NCBI GenBank assembly: GCA_023387235.1 | Contig: JAEWIJ010000205.1 | Coordinates: 24,546-88,545 of the forward strand | DNA length: 64,000 nucleotides | Reading direction: 5' to 3' | From: Pseudomonadota bacterium | GTDB taxonomy: Bacteria > Pseudomonadota > Alphaproteobacteria > Rhizobiales > Hyphomicrobiaceae | Part shown: positions 7,495 through 17,102 of the stretch, piece after piece | Layout: each line of letters starts with the position of its first letter | How positions within the stretch are numbered: position 1 is the stretch's first letter | The notes under the pieces: model-generated | The model's input: the letters and a program-made list of their open reading frames with translations, nothing else | Databases searched by the model: none | Told to the model about the DNA's origin: nothing | Position numbers and translations under genes: made by a program

Positions 7495-9714
7495 ATGGCG
7501 GGGAAGGCGGCAATGCCCGATCGACAATCTCAGCGCGCCCGCGCCGGCGCGCCCGTGGCTATCGAGACGCCATTCTACATCCCGGCTACAGACGCACCGG
7601 CGCGGCCACGGCGAACGTTGAAGAAAAACGACACGTTCGCCGTTTTCGACAGCCACGGCGATATCGGCGCCAGCAGCGGCGGCCCGGACGGCCTCTTTCA
7701 TTGCGACACGCGCTACCTGTCGCATCTCGAGGTGCTGATATGCGGCTCGCGGCCGCTGCTGCTGCATTCGGCGATGCGGGACGACAACCTCAACTACTAT
7801 GTCGACCTCACAAATCCGGACATCTACGCCGACGGCAAGATCACCATGCTCAAGGACACAATCCATGTGTCCCGCACGATCTATCTCAAGGATGGATCAT
7901 TGCGCGAGCGGATCGCGCTGACCAATCACGGCTGCGATCCGGTGCAGTTCTCGCTCTCCATCATCTTCGCAAGCGACTTCGCCGACATCTTCGAGGTGCG
8001 CGGCATCAAGCGCGAGCGGCGCGGAACCTCATCGATCGATGCGGCGCAATCGCCCCTCGTGCATCTCCGCTATCACGGGCTCGACAAGTCCTCGCGGACG
8101 ACGACGCTTCAGTTCGAGCCGACGCCGACGGAACTGCAGGACAGCTCTGCCCGATACGACGTCGAGCTTGCGCCGCACGACAAGACGGCCATCTTCATCA
8201 CGGTTGCAAGCGGGCACAGTCTGCCGGGGCCGGCAGAGTCGTTCTTTCGCGGTCTCGCGCGCCTCCATCGCCAGCAGCAGCAGGTCACCCGCCACGTCGC
8301 CGCCGTCGAGACGTCGGACGCCGTCATGAACGAAATTCTCTGCCGCTCGATGGCAGACGTGTTCATGCTGGTGACCGAAACCGATGACGGGCCCTACCCC
8401 TATGCCGGCATCCCTTGGTATTCGACCACGTTCGGGCGCGACGGCATCATCACAGCCATGAACATGCTGTGGGCGGCCCCTTCCATCGCGGCGGGCGTCC
8501 TCAAGCGTCTCGCACGCCTGCAGGCGCACGAGGTGAACGCCCGAACCGACGCAGCACCCGGCAAGATCGTGCATGAAATGCGCGGCGGCGAGATGGCTGC
8601 TCTCGGTGAAATACCTTTCGAACAGTACTACGGGACGGTGGATGCGACGCCGCTGTTCGTCATCCTTGCCGGTCAGTATGCCGAGCGCACATCGGATTGG
8701 GCCCTCATCCGCCAGCTATGGCCCGCGATCGAGGCCGCTCTCAATTGGATCGACCGTTTCGGCGATATGGACGGCGACGGCTTCATCGAATACGCGCGCG
8801 GCACGGAGACCGGCCTTGCGAACCAGGGCTGGAAGGATTCGCACGATTCGATCTCTCACGCCGACGGGACGCTCGCGACCGGTCCGATCGCTCTCGTCGA
8901 AGTGCAGGCCTATGTTTTTGCGGCTCGGCGCGCTGCCGCGGCATGTGCTTTCCGGCTTGGCTTCTTGCAGCGGGCGGAAAGCCTCGAAGCGCAAGCCGAG
9001 CTCATGCGCGTGCGCTTCGAGGACGCATTCTGGTGCCCCGATCTCCAATTCTATGGACTGGCTCTGGATGGCGAGAAGCGCGTCTGTCGCGTGCGCTCGA
9101 GCAATGTCGGTCACGCGCTTGCGTTCGGCATCGTCGCGCCCGATCGCGCGCTCGCAACCATGACGACGCTCATGCGGAGCGACTTCTTCTCCGGCTGGGG
9201 CGTCCGCACGCTTGCCTACGAAGAGGAGCGCTACAATCCCATGTCGTATCACAACGGCTCGGTCTGGCCGCATGACAACGCCATTCTCGCGGCCGGCTTC
9301 GCGCGCTACGGTGCCAAGGCCGGTGCGGCTGCGATCTTCGACGGTGTGATGCGCGCTGCAACCTATATGGAGGACCGCCGCATCCCGGAGCTCTATTGCG
9401 GGTTTCGTCGTCGCCGTGGCCGCGGGCCGGTGCTCTACCCGGTCGCCTGCTCCCCGCAGGCCTGGTCGGCAAGCGCGCCGTTCTCGATCATTCAGTCTCT
9501 GCTCGGGTTGGAATTCCATCCCGATGCGCGCGAGCTGCGTCTGAACAATCCGATCTTGCCGCCTTCGCTCGAAAGCATTCGGCTGCGCGATGTTCGGCTG
9601 GGTGAGAGCATCGCCGATTTCATCGTGCGCAACTCGATGTCGGGGCCCACCTTGGAAATCGTCCGCGCGGATGGCGATATCCGCATAAGCTTGGTCTTCG
9701 GGGCGGCGGATTGA
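7495..9714 (+). CDS. Amylo-alpha-1,6-glucosidase / glycogen debranching enzyme-type protein
   Basis: A 739-residue protein with an N-terminal beta-sandwich domain of the GDE_N_bis type (DTFAVFDSHGDIG...GLFHCDTRYLSHLEV, about residues 40-240) and a C-terminal (alpha/alpha)6 glycoside hydrolase domain (about 280-730). Conserved stretches are GIPWYSTTFGRDGI, GNEIPFEQYYGTVD-like GEIPFEQYYGTVD and YHNGSVWPHDNA. Family members hydrolyse alpha-1,6 or related glucosidic bonds and are likely cytosolic. It follows the GT4 gene by 7 bases and converges with a GT2 gene. The exact substrate is not determined from sequence. Confidence 0.88.
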   Translation: MAGKAAMPDRQSQRARAGAPVAIETPFYIPATDAPARPRRTLKKNDTFAVFDSHGDIGASSGGPDGLFHCDTRYLSHLEVLICGSRPLLLHSAMRDDNLNYYVDLTNPDIYADGKITMLKDTIHVSRTIYLKDGSLRERIALTNHGCDPVQFSLSIIFASDFADIFEVRGIKRERRGTSSIDAAQSPLVHLRYHGLDKSSRTTTLQFEPTPTELQDSSARYDVELAPHDKTAIFITVASGHSLPGPAESFFRGLARLHRQQQQVTRHVAAVETSDAVMNEILCRSMADVFMLVTETDDGPYPYAGIPWYSTTFGRDGIITAMNMLWAAPSIAAGVLKRLARLQAHEVNARTDAAPGKIVHEMRGGEMAALGEIPFEQYYGTVDATPLFVILAGQYAERTSDWALIRQLWPAIEAALNWIDRFGDMDGDGFIEYARGTETGLANQGWKDSHDSISHADGTLATGPIALVEVQAYVFAARRAAAACAFRLGFLQRAESLEAQAELMRVRFEDAFWCPDLQFYGLALDGEKRVCRVRSSNVGHALAFGIVAPDRALATMTTLMRSDFFSGWGVRTLAYEEERYNPMSYHNGSVWPHDNAILAAGFARYGAKAGAAAIFDGVMRAATYMEDRRIPELYCGFRRRRGRGPVLYPVACSPQAWSASAPFSIIQSLLGLEFHPDARELRLNNPILPPSLESIRLRDVRLGESIADFIVRNSMSGPTLEIVRADGDIRISLVFGAAD

Positions 9715-9746
9715 GGTTTTGCGCGGGCGCACGCCGACCGACTGCT

Positions 9747-10628
9747 TCAAGGCAGGAAGCGATGCGTCTCGATGGCCCAATCGGCGCCGACCTGCTTTCG
9801 GTTGCGATTGACGATCCGTCGGCCGAGATAGCCGATCGAGGCGGCTACTTTGGTTCTGATTTTGGGTAGGGTCGCGAGTCGAGAATACAGGATCCGTGTC
9901 TGCCACGTCTCCGTCCAGGCCGAAACACGACGCAGGTCGCTCAGCGCGGCTTGCGATTCCCTCGTGTACTGGTCGACCGCCTCGCTTCTCTGTCCGCTGA
10001 TAGTGCGGAATCCGGCGAGCGGATAATCGATGCCGACAAGCGCGGTATGTCGGTAAAAGGCGCACCAGAGCGCGAAGTCGCCGGCCAGCGGGTAATCGGG
10101 AATTCTCGCCCCGGCCTTCTCCCAGAGTGAGCGCCGAAAGAACGTGGACTCCTGCTGTACCCAGCAACCTCGGATGCGAGTCCCGGGCAGGAAGAAGCCG
10201 TCGAGAAACGCAGCTTTGCTGAAGCCGGGAATGCTGTTGACTCTGCAGAGGTATCCATTGGCATCCCAGACGCCGGGACTGAGCGTGGACAGCCACTCGA
10301 TTTCAGGAAATCTTCTGAAGACATCGCCGGCAACGAAGAGCGATCTTGGCAGGAGCATGTCGTCGGAGTTCAGCCAGAACAGGATGTCTCCGGTCGCTCG
10401 GGCGAAGCCCTTGTTGATCGCGTCGTACTGCCCTCCGTCCGGCTCGCTGCACCAGTAAGCCAGTTGTCCGTCATAGCGCCGAAGGATGTTTGCAGTATCG
10501 TCTCCCGCTCCGTCAATGATGATGTATTCGAGGTTGGGATACCCTTGCGATAGTACTGATTGGATCGTCGTCTCGATCAGAGCGGCACTTCGAAATGAAG
10601 GCGTAACAATACTAATCCTGGGAAGCAT
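9747..10628 (-). CDS. Glycosyltransferase family 2
   Basis: A 293-residue GT-A glycosyltransferase. The N-terminal SIVTPSFRSAALIETTIQSVL strand, the IIIDGAGDDT loop, the SEPDGGQYDAINKG motif and the LNSDD metal-binding motif are standard for the WcaA-like GT2 subgroup. The start was set at the ATG at 10628 because the family begins MLPRISIVTPS; the frame stays open 26 codons upstream, but that extension has no GT2 character. It lies alone, converging on the glucosidase gene. It probably glycosylates a surface glycan; donor and acceptor are unknown. Confidence 0.88.
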   Translation of the reverse strand: MLPRISIVTPSFRSAALIETTIQSVLSQGYPNLEYIIIDGAGDDTANILRRYDGQLAYWCSEPDGGQYDAINKGFARATGDILFWLNSDDMLLPRSLFVAGDVFRRFPEIEWLSTLSPGVWDANGYLCRVNSIPGFSKAAFLDGFFLPGTRIRGCWVQQESTFFRRSLWEKAGARIPDYPLAGDFALWCAFYRHTALVGIDYPLAGFRTISGQRSEAVDQYTRESQAALSDLRRVSAWTETWQTRILYSRLATLPKIRTKVAASIGYLGRRIVNRNRKQVGADWAIETHRFLP

Positions 10629-10838
10629 GTGGTCATCCGGATGGTCGTGATTGTCACGCGACCATCCCACCGCGAGCCGCCGCGCGCAAGGCGCCCGAGG
10701 CGGCACAGCAAGCGATGGCCGGAAGAATGCAACGGGAGCAGGGCCCGCGGGCTCCTTCTTCGGCAGTCGCCGGCATGCTCGCTCTCGATGTCTGTCGCTG
10801 CTTGGCGAAGGCCAAATCAGGGCGTCTCGTTGCCTAGT

Positions 10839-13373
10839 CTAGAGCCACAGTACCCGTTTGCGCTCGTCGAGATCGTTCAAAAGGACGGATGCAGGCCCCT
10901 CGTGAAACACCGCACCTCGCTCAAGGGCGAACGCGCGATCCGCGAGAGCGAGCACCAGGTCCAGATTGTGCTCGACGATGATGATCGAGACGTGCTCGCG
11001 CAGCCGGTCGAACACGTCAAAAAGCTCGAGAACGACCCTCGGCGCAAGGCCCTCGAACGGTTCGTCGAGCAGCAGCAATTTGACATTGCCGGAAAGCGTG
11101 CGCGCGACCGCCACCATCTGCTGCTCGCCGCCCGAAAGGTAGTCGGCGGCAACATGCATACGCTCCTTCAGCCGTGGGAAGTATTCGAGAATGCGCTCCT
11201 CGCTCCACACCACGCCCGTCGCACCGTCGGTTGCGCGCGCGAGGCGTCCAAGCGCCAGGTTCTCCGCGACCGACATGCCTGCGAACAAGCCTCGACCCTG
11301 TGGCACGTATCCGATACCGAGACGCGCCACGTCCGGCGCGGGCAGGTCTGCGATGTCGCGACCGTCAAAGTGGATGCTGCCTGATGCCGGGGGCACGAGG
11401 CCTGCCAGCGTCTTCAACAGCGTCGACTTGCCGGCGCCGTTGCGGCCGAGCAGGGCGACGATCTCCCCCTTGCGCACATCGAGCGCGACATCGTTCAGGA
11501 TATGGCTCTTGCCATAGAACGTATTGACCCCTTCGACGCGTAGCACCTCGCCGGCGCCGGCAAGATCGAACGGCCGGCTGGCGACAGGCGGCACGCCGGT
11601 GCCGGTGTAGACCTCCTGTACGCGCTGATCGATGCGGACTTCTCCGGGCGATCCGCTCATCAGAACTTCGCCCTGGTTCATCACCGTGACGCGGTGCGAG
11701 AGGCCCAGCACGCGATCAATATCGTGCTCGACGATCAGCACGGGCACATCGCGTGCGATGCTGGTGACGAGTCGCGACACGCGCTCGCGCTCGGCAGCGG
11801 CGAGACCGGCGAGCGGCTCGTCGAGCAGGAGTACGTGCGGCTTGGAGCCGAGCGCAATCCCCAGATCGACGAGCCGCTGCCCCCCGTAGGAAAGTTCTCC
11901 TGCCTGGACGCTCTCTATACCTTCGAGGCCCAGGAAGCGCACGAGCGCCTGCGTCTCGGCATGGACTTCGGGATAGCTGTCGACATCGCGCCAGGCGTTG
12001 AAGCGTCCAGGATGACGCGCCTGCAGCGATAGACGGATGTTCTCGTAGATCGTGAGTGTCTTGAACAGGCTCGTGATCTGGAACGAGCGGGCGAGACCGA
12101 GCGCACATATGCGATCCGGCGCCAAGCCGCCGATCTCGCGACCGAGCAGGCGTACGCTGCCGGCATCGGGCGCGTACATGCCGGAGAGGAGATTGAAGAG
12201 CGTGGTCTTGCCGGCGCCATTGGGGCCGATCAGCGCATGGATCGTACCGCTCTCGACGGCGACGTCGGCAGACACCACCGCGCGGATGCCGCCGAACTGC
12301 TTGGCGACGCCTTTCGCCTGCAATACCTGACCGCTGTGGGCTTCCGGGCGCAGGAAATCCGGCAGCTCCAGGCCTTCGTAGATGCGCCGCTTGCTCATGG
12401 CGGCGGCGTCGGTCTCCTGCGGCTTCCAGCGGCTCGAAAGGCGCGCCCAGATACCGATGAGACCGCCCGGCGAGTACAGAACGAAGCCGATGAAGATGAG
12501 GCCGAACCACAGGAGCCAGTTGCCGGTCCAGATCGAGAGGATCTCGCGGAACAGAATGTAGAAGAGCGCGCCGAGCGCAGGGCCGAGGAGGCTGTGCATG
12601 CCGCCGATGACGACCATGGCGAGCAACTCGCCCGAGAAAGCAACGGAGGTCGCGTCCGCCGACACGAGATAGTGCAAGAAGGCGGTGAGCGCGCCGGCAA
12701 GTCCGGTCACGGCAGCCGAAAGAACGAAGGCCGCGAGCTTGTAGCGCTCGACGGGGTAGCCCTGGAAGGTCGCGCGGAGCTGGTTCTCGCGAATAGCGAC
12801 GAGTACATGCCCGAACGGTGAATGCACGACGCGCAGCATGCCGTAGAGCACGGCAAAGGCGAAAATCGAGATGAATGCGTAGTAGGCGAGGGCATCGTCG
12901 AGATCGATCGGCCCGAGCCGCCCGCGCGTCAGACCGCCGAGGCCATCCTCGCCGCCGGTCACCTCGCTCCAGCGAAAAGCGATGTTGTAGCAAAGCGCGA
13001 CGAGCGCGAGCGTCAGCAGGGCGAAGTAGACGCCGCGTCGGCGCAGGATGAGAAAGCCGACGGCCGTCGCGACAACGGCCGTCAGCAGCACCGATAGCGT
13101 GATCGGCAGGATGATCTGATCGGGAAACAGGTTCTTCTGCAGCAGCCCGGCCGAATAGGCGCAAAAGCCGAACCAGGCACCGTGGCCGAACGATGTCAGG
13201 CCCGTATAGCCGACGAGAACGTTGAGCCCCATGGCCGCGATCGCCAGCGTTACGACGACGCTCGCGGTGTTCACGGTCAGGCCGAGCAGCGCCATGAGGC
13301 TCGGCAGCGCAAGCAACGCCGCAGCGCCGATCCATAGCGGCCGGTTCTTCTGTGCAAACAGCGCCGCGCTCAT
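10839..13373 (-). CDS. Branched-chain amino acid-type ABC transporter: LivM permease fused to LivG and LivF ATPases
   Basis: An uninterrupted 844-codon frame encodes three usually separate subunits. Residues 1 to about 325 are a LivM-type permease with about 8-10 helices and the GLNVLVGYTGLTSFGHGAWFG-type segment. Residues about 345-590 are a LivG-type ATPase (Walker A GPNGAGKTT near 382, signature-region LSYGGQR, Walker B LLLDEP). Residues about 610-844 are a LivF-type ATPase (Walker A GRNGAGKST near 644, LSGGEQQM, LLLDEPFEGLAP). An internal Met at about 329 (MSKRRIYEG) marks the old junction. The start overlaps the livH stop by 4 bases (ATGA). The transported compound may be an amino acid, amide or aromatic acid. 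Confidence 0.92.
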   Translation of the reverse strand: MSAALFAQKNRPLWIGAAALLALPSLMALLGLTVNTASVVVTLAIAAMGLNVLVGYTGLTSFGHGAWFGFCAYSAGLLQKNLFPDQIILPITLSVLLTAVVATAVGFLILRRRGVYFALLTLALVALCYNIAFRWSEVTGGEDGLGGLTRGRLGPIDLDDALAYYAFISIFAFAVLYGMLRVVHSPFGHVLVAIRENQLRATFQGYPVERYKLAAFVLSAAVTGLAGALTAFLHYLVSADATSVAFSGELLAMVVIGGMHSLLGPALGALFYILFREILSIWTGNWLLWFGLIFIGFVLYSPGGLIGIWARLSSRWKPQETDAAAMSKRRIYEGLELPDFLRPEAHSGQVLQAKGVAKQFGGIRAVVSADVAVESGTIHALIGPNGAGKTTLFNLLSGMYAPDAGSVRLLGREIGGLAPDRICALGLARSFQITSLFKTLTIYENIRLSLQARHPGRFNAWRDVDSYPEVHAETQALVRFLGLEGIESVQAGELSYGGQRLVDLGIALGSKPHVLLLDEPLAGLAAAERERVSRLVTSIARDVPVLIVEHDIDRVLGLSHRVTVMNQGEVLMSGSPGEVRIDQRVQEVYTGTGVPPVASRPFDLAGAGEVLRVEGVNTFYGKSHILNDVALDVRKGEIVALLGRNGAGKSTLLKTLAGLVPPASGSIHFDGRDIADLPAPDVARLGIGYVPQGRGLFAGMSVAENLALGRLARATDGATGVVWSEERILEYFPRLKERMHVAADYLSGGEQQMVAVARTLSGNVKLLLLDEPFEGLAPRVVLELFDVFDRLREHVSIIIVEHNLDLVLALADRAFALERGAVFHEGPASVLLNDLDERKRVLWL

Positions 13374-14245
13374 TCGAACTTCTCTATGCGTTCGCCGAGC
13401 AGGCCGCGCGGGCGCAGCAGCAGCACGAGAATCATCAGCACGTACATCGAGGCTTCGCCGGCCGGCGGCAGGAAGTGGATGGTCACGCCGCGCACGACGC
13501 CGACGAGGATCGCCGCAAGCACGACGCCCCAGAAGCTCCCGAGCCCGCCGATGACGACGACGACGAATGCAGCCGTAATGATCTCGGCGCCCATGGCCGG
13601 ATGCACGATGGTGATCGGCGCGAAGAGCGCGCCGCCGAGAGCCGCCGTGCCGACGCCAAGCACGACGATGGTCGTCATGTAAGGCTGCAGGCGAATGCCG
13701 AGCGCTGCCACCATGTCCGGCCGCTGGATGCCCGCCCTGACGACGCGGCCGAACGATGTCCTGTTCAACAGGAGCCAGATCGCGGCGAGCACCAGGATGA
13801 CGATGCCGAGCAGCACGAGCCGATAGCGCGAGAACAGGAAGTCACCGATGATGATCGCGCCCTTGAGCTCCTGCGGGATCGATGCCGGCAGCGGAGCTGC
13901 ACCCCAGATGATGCGGATTGCCTGCTCGGCCACCATCGCGAGCCCGAAGGTCACGAGCAGGCTGAGGATGGGATCGGCAGTGTAGAAGCGCCGCAGCAGA
14001 AAGCGCTCGAACAGGACACCGAGAAGGCCGACCACGACAGGCGACAACGCGACGGCCGAGACGAATCCCAAGCGCTTACCGATCTCGAGCGAGACGTACG
14101 CGCCGAGTGCGTAGAAAGCGCCATGCGCGAGATTGACCACGCCGCCGACGCTGAAGATGAGCGACAGGCCGAGCGCGATCAGGAGGTAGTAGCCTCCGAG
14201 CACCAGGCCGTTCACCACCTGCTCCAGCAGGAACATCCATTGCAT
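13370..14245 (-). CDS. Branched-chain amino acid-type ABC transporter permease (LivH family)
   Basis: A 291-residue inner-membrane permease with about 8 helices. The N-terminal VNGLVLGGYYLLIALGLSLIF and the GVVNLAHGAFYALGAY segment are diagnostic of LivH. It forms the translocation channel with the LivM portion of the next protein, to which it is translationally coupled by a 4-base overlap. Upstream, a strong hairpin at 14289-14320 separates it from the substrate-binding protein gene, so expression of the permease is likely lower than that of the binding protein. Confidence 0.92.
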   Translation of the reverse strand: MQWMFLLEQVVNGLVLGGYYLLIALGLSLIFSVGGVVNLAHGAFYALGAYVSLEIGKRLGFVSAVALSPVVVGLLGVLFERFLLRRFYTADPILSLLVTFGLAMVAEQAIRIIWGAAPLPASIPQELKGAIIIGDFLFSRYRLVLLGIVILVLAAIWLLLNRTSFGRVVRAGIQRPDMVAALGIRLQPYMTTIVVLGVGTAALGGALFAPITIVHPAMGAEIITAAFVVVVIGGLGSFWGVVLAAILVGVVRGVTIHFLPPAGEASMYVLMILVLLLRPRGLLGERIEKFE

Positions 14246-14288
14246 GGGTGGATCAGTGCTGCGGCAGGCGAGAACACGAAGCGGGAAG

Positions 14289-14320
14289 CAAGCGGGTGCG
14301 GAAATGCCCGCACCCGCTTG
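14289..14320 (-). terminator. Intercistronic hairpin behind the binding-protein gene
   Basis: A perfect 13-bp stem (bases 14289-14301 with 14308-14320) closes a 6-base loop, 7 bases after the stop codon of the binding-protein gene. No T-run follows on the minus strand, so it is more likely an mRNA-stabilising or partial-termination element than a full terminator. This fits the common pattern of high binding-protein and lower permease expression. Confidence 0.7.
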
Positions 14321-14326
14321 AAGCGA

Positions 14327-15565
14327 TCACATCTTGCACTCGCTCTGCTCCTTCGTCGGAGCGAGCACCTCGAGTGGCTGATCCGCTGCGGGGACGGCCG
14401 CGCCGAGCTTGAGGAAGTCCCACTTGTCCTTCGCCTCTCCCTTCGCTTTGACGGTGAAGGGATAGGCTTCCTGCATGAGCTGGTGGTCCCAGGAGCGGAA
14501 GTAGCCCTTCCGCGACTTCAGCAGGTCGAATTCCGGTTGCTTCTCGAAATAGGCAATCAGCGCATCGGTTTCCGTCGACTTGGTCTCGGTCATCGCCTGC
14601 GCCATGATCTTCAGCGTTACGTACTCGATCCAGGCGTGGTTTTCCGGCGGCTTGCCGTGCTTCTTCGTGAAGTCGGCGACGAAGGTCTTCGAGGCGGGTA
14701 TGTCGAGATCGTGATGCCAGACCGTCGGCCAGATGCCGCTCAAGTTGCCTTCGCCGGCGGCCCAGGCATCGGCCGTATTGAGGTTGAAGCCCGCGATCGG
14801 GAAGGGCAGGCCGAATTCGGCATACTGCTTGACGAAGTTCGTGACCTGATTGCCGCCGAGATTGGTCGAGACGAGATCGGGCTTCGCCTGACGAATCTTC
14901 AGCAGGTATGGGCTGAAGTCAGTGGCGTCGGTTGCGACGAGCTCGTCGCCAACCTGCGTTCCACCGTTCGCGGCATAGAAGTTCTTCGCTGCCTTGGCGA
15001 GGTCATGCCCGAAGAGATAGTCCGACGTGATGCTGAAAATGCGCTTGCCCTTGACGAGGCCCTCGCGGGCCAGCGCCTGTCCGGCGGCATTGACCATCAC
15101 CGTCACTGGAATATCCACGTGGAAGGTATAGCGATTGCAGTCCTTGCCGCGCAGCACGTCTGAGCGCGCGCCGATGCTCATGAACAGGCGCTTGTTGCGC
15201 GCTGCCACCTGCATGATCGTCTTCGCCGAAGCCGAATTGATCTCGCCAAGCAACATCGCGGCGCCGTTCTGCTCGAGCATCCGCTGGGCCTTGGTCGATG
15301 CCGTTGCCGGATTGACCGAGTCCTCCGACATCACCTCGAGCGGGCGCCCGAGGACGCCGCCGGCCTTGTTGATCTCTTCCTCCGCCATCTTGATGCCGAG
15401 CTGGGCGTACGCGCCGAGCGCACCCAGGAAGCCTGTCAGCGGCGTGAGATGGCCGATCTTGATGACGTTCGCCTGGGCCCGCCCGATCGCGGGAAACCCG
15501 AGCACCGATCCTCCGGCGAAGGCGGCGCCGGTCTTCAGTACCTGCCGACGGTCAACGCGAGTCAT
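14327..15565 (-). CDS. Periplasmic substrate-binding protein of a Liv-type ABC transporter
   Basis: A 412-residue type I periplasmic binding protein (Peripla_BP_6). The N-terminus TRVDRRQVLKTGAAFAGG...AIGRAQA is a signal peptide with a twin-arginine followed by a hydrophobic core and an A-x-A cleavage site. Then comes IKIGHLTPLTGFLGALGAYAQLG, the usual start of this family. Known family ligands include leucine/isoleucine/valine, amides, urea and aromatic acids; the local ThDP enzyme suggests a carboxylic or keto acid, but this is only inference. The ATG at 15565 has GGGAGG upstream; the longer frame to 15622 lacks such a site. Confidence 0.9.
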   Translation of the reverse strand: MTRVDRRQVLKTGAAFAGGSVLGFPAIGRAQANVIKIGHLTPLTGFLGALGAYAQLGIKMAEEEINKAGGVLGRPLEVMSEDSVNPATASTKAQRMLEQNGAAMLLGEINSASAKTIMQVAARNKRLFMSIGARSDVLRGKDCNRYTFHVDIPVTVMVNAAGQALAREGLVKGKRIFSITSDYLFGHDLAKAAKNFYAANGGTQVGDELVATDATDFSPYLLKIRQAKPDLVSTNLGGNQVTNFVKQYAEFGLPFPIAGFNLNTADAWAAGEGNLSGIWPTVWHHDLDIPASKTFVADFTKKHGKPPENHAWIEYVTLKIMAQAMTETKSTETDALIAYFEKQPEFDLLKSRKGYFRSWDHQLMQEAYPFTVKAKGEAKDKWDFLKLGAAVPAADQPLEVLAPTKEQSECKM

Positions 15566-15694
15566 CTCCGAAATATCCTCCCAATGGGCTCTCTGCGGAG
15601 CGCCTTCCACCCGTTTGCTCATTCAGCATCATGAGAGGTGGTTTCTTGTTATGGCAGGATAGTTCCGCAATGGCCGCACGCTGTCAACTACCGT

Positions 15695-16627
15695 CTAGCG
15701 CGCGCCTCGTTCCGGTCCGTCGGCCAGCCCCGGCAACTCACCGCCATTCGCTGTCGGGCGAAAGCCGAAGTCCTCCGACAATTGCCGCGCGGCCGCCGCG
15801 ACGATCTTCGCGTGACGCTGCATCACATCATCGGAAAGACGCCAGATCGGCCCCGAGACGCCGACAGCCCCCACGACGCCGCCGGTGAAATCGCGCACCG
15901 CGACGCCGGCGCAGCGCACCTCCAGATTGAACTCGCCGTCGTCGAAGGCGAGGCCAGTGCGGCGCACATTTTCGATCTCGCGAATGAGCTCGGGGATCTC
16001 GGTGATCGATCGCTTGGTCGATGGTGTCAGCGGATTGCGCTGGATGTAATGCCTGAGCTGCTCGGACGTGAGCGAAGCGAGAATGGCCTTCCCGAGTGCC
16101 GTGCAATGTGCCGGCCGGGTCACCCCGACGCGGTCCGTCATCTGAAATGCGCCCGATCCGCTGGTGCGGGCCAAGACCACGACGGCATCGCCCGCGCGGA
16201 CACAGAAGTGCGCACTTTCCCCCGTCGCCCGCGACAGTTCCTCGAGCACAGGCGTCGCGAGATGGATCATCTCGATCTCATCGAGCGCGCTCGCCGCGAG
16301 CGTGAACATTCGGCGGCCGATCCGATAGCGCTTCGTCTCGGCGTCCTGGCGGATATAACCCAGGGAAACGAGGGTTTTCGCGAGATGAAACGCAGTTGAA
16401 TTGTGTAATCCCACGAGCCGGCTGAGATCGGCGAGGCCGATCCCATCGCGATGCCGCGCGACGACCTCGATGATGCCGAAAGCGCGGCCGAGCGACTGCA
16501 CGCCGACCCGCTGAGCGGGATCGTCGCTCCCCGCCTTCCGCGAGAGAATGGTACTGTCCTTACGGCGGGCATACTTCTTTCGGGTCGTGGATTGCTGCGC
16601 CGCCGCCTTCTTCGATCGCTCGCTCAA
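15695..16627 (-). CDS. IclR family transcriptional regulator
   Basis: A 310-residue regulator. A basic N-terminal extension (about 40 residues) precedes the winged helix-turn-helix (SLGRAFGIIEVVARHRDGIGLADLSRL...LAKTLVSLGYI), then the IclR effector domain (HLATPVLEELSRATGESAHFCV to the C-terminal AARQLSEDFGF). The start is TTG at 16627 with GGAG about 9 bases upstream. It lies between the Liv transporter and the cupin/ThDP genes and is the natural candidate to control both. The effector is unknown. A palindromic site at 17103-17131 in the divergent promoter region is a possible operator. Confidence 0.92.
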   Translation of the reverse strand: MSERSKKAAAQQSTTRKKYARRKDSTILSRKAGSDDPAQRVGVQSLGRAFGIIEVVARHRDGIGLADLSRLVGLHNSTAFHLAKTLVSLGYIRQDAETKRYRIGRRMFTLAASALDEIEMIHLATPVLEELSRATGESAHFCVRAGDAVVVLARTSGSGAFQMTDRVGVTRPAHCTALGKAILASLTSEQLRHYIQRNPLTPSTKRSITEIPELIREIENVRRTGLAFDDGEFNLEVRCAGVAVRDFTGGVVGAVGVSGPIWRLSDDVMQRHAKIVAAAARQLSEDFGFRPTANGGELPGLADGPERGAR

Positions 16628-16670
16628 GGTCTCAACTCCGAAATTGCCTCGTTCTTCCGCGGGAGCGCGC

Positions 16671-17039
16671 CTACACGGCCCCGTCTTCGACCGGCGAGGT
16701 TATCACCAGAAACACCAGATCGACGAGGCCGCTGTTGGAGATGGCATGATCGATGCCCGGAGGCAGGAAGATGACGTCGTGCTCGCGGACGACCCGGTTC
16801 TCTCCATCGATCTCCATCAGGCCTTCGCCTTTGAGCACGTGATAGATCTGCTCCTGTGTCTTGTGGCGATGCGTTTTGACGTAAGCCATCGGCTGGTACA
16901 TCGAAATTCGATAGTCGATGTGCTTGGCATCGGCGTTCTGCGGCCATACGAGCGGCTTCGACAGCGCCCCGCCGAAGTGGTCGGGGAACTCCCGCCACGG
17001 CACCTCGGCGATGTTGCGAATGCACCATTTGCGTTCCAT
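16671..17039 (-). CDS. Cupin domain protein
   Basis: A 122-residue single-cupin protein. Motif 1 with its metal histidines is seen in THRHKTQEQIYHVLKGEG, and motif 2 in FLPPGIDHAISNSG. Such cupins are often isomerases, dioxygenases or sugar/keto-acid binding enzymes. The start at 17039 is chosen because GGGAGG precedes it by about 9 bases; an open frame continues upstream to 17105. It lies 43 bases upstream of the IclR gene on the same strand and is divergent from the ThDP enzyme gene, suggesting one catabolic pathway. Confidence 0.85.
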   Translation of the reverse strand: MERKWCIRNIAEVPWREFPDHFGGALSKPLVWPQNADAKHIDYRISMYQPMAYVKTHRHKTQEQIYHVLKGEGLMEIDGENRVVREHDVIFLPPGIDHAISNSGLVDLVFLVITSPVEDGAV

Positions 17040-17102
17040 CGTTCTCGCCTCCCTGTGCGGATTGCCGCGTCGCTGGCCGGTTTCGCCGGTCTTCCAGTAT
17101 GC

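Noticed and set aside
8716..10296. 526-codon minus-strand frame spanning the glucosidase and GT2 genes
   Set aside because: Antisense or out of phase to two well-supported genes; composition is that of a shadow frame.
13352..15163. 603-codon plus-strand frame across the livH/binding-protein region
   Set aside because: Antisense to genes with clear Liv motifs; rich in His/Asp/Glu/Arg without domain features.
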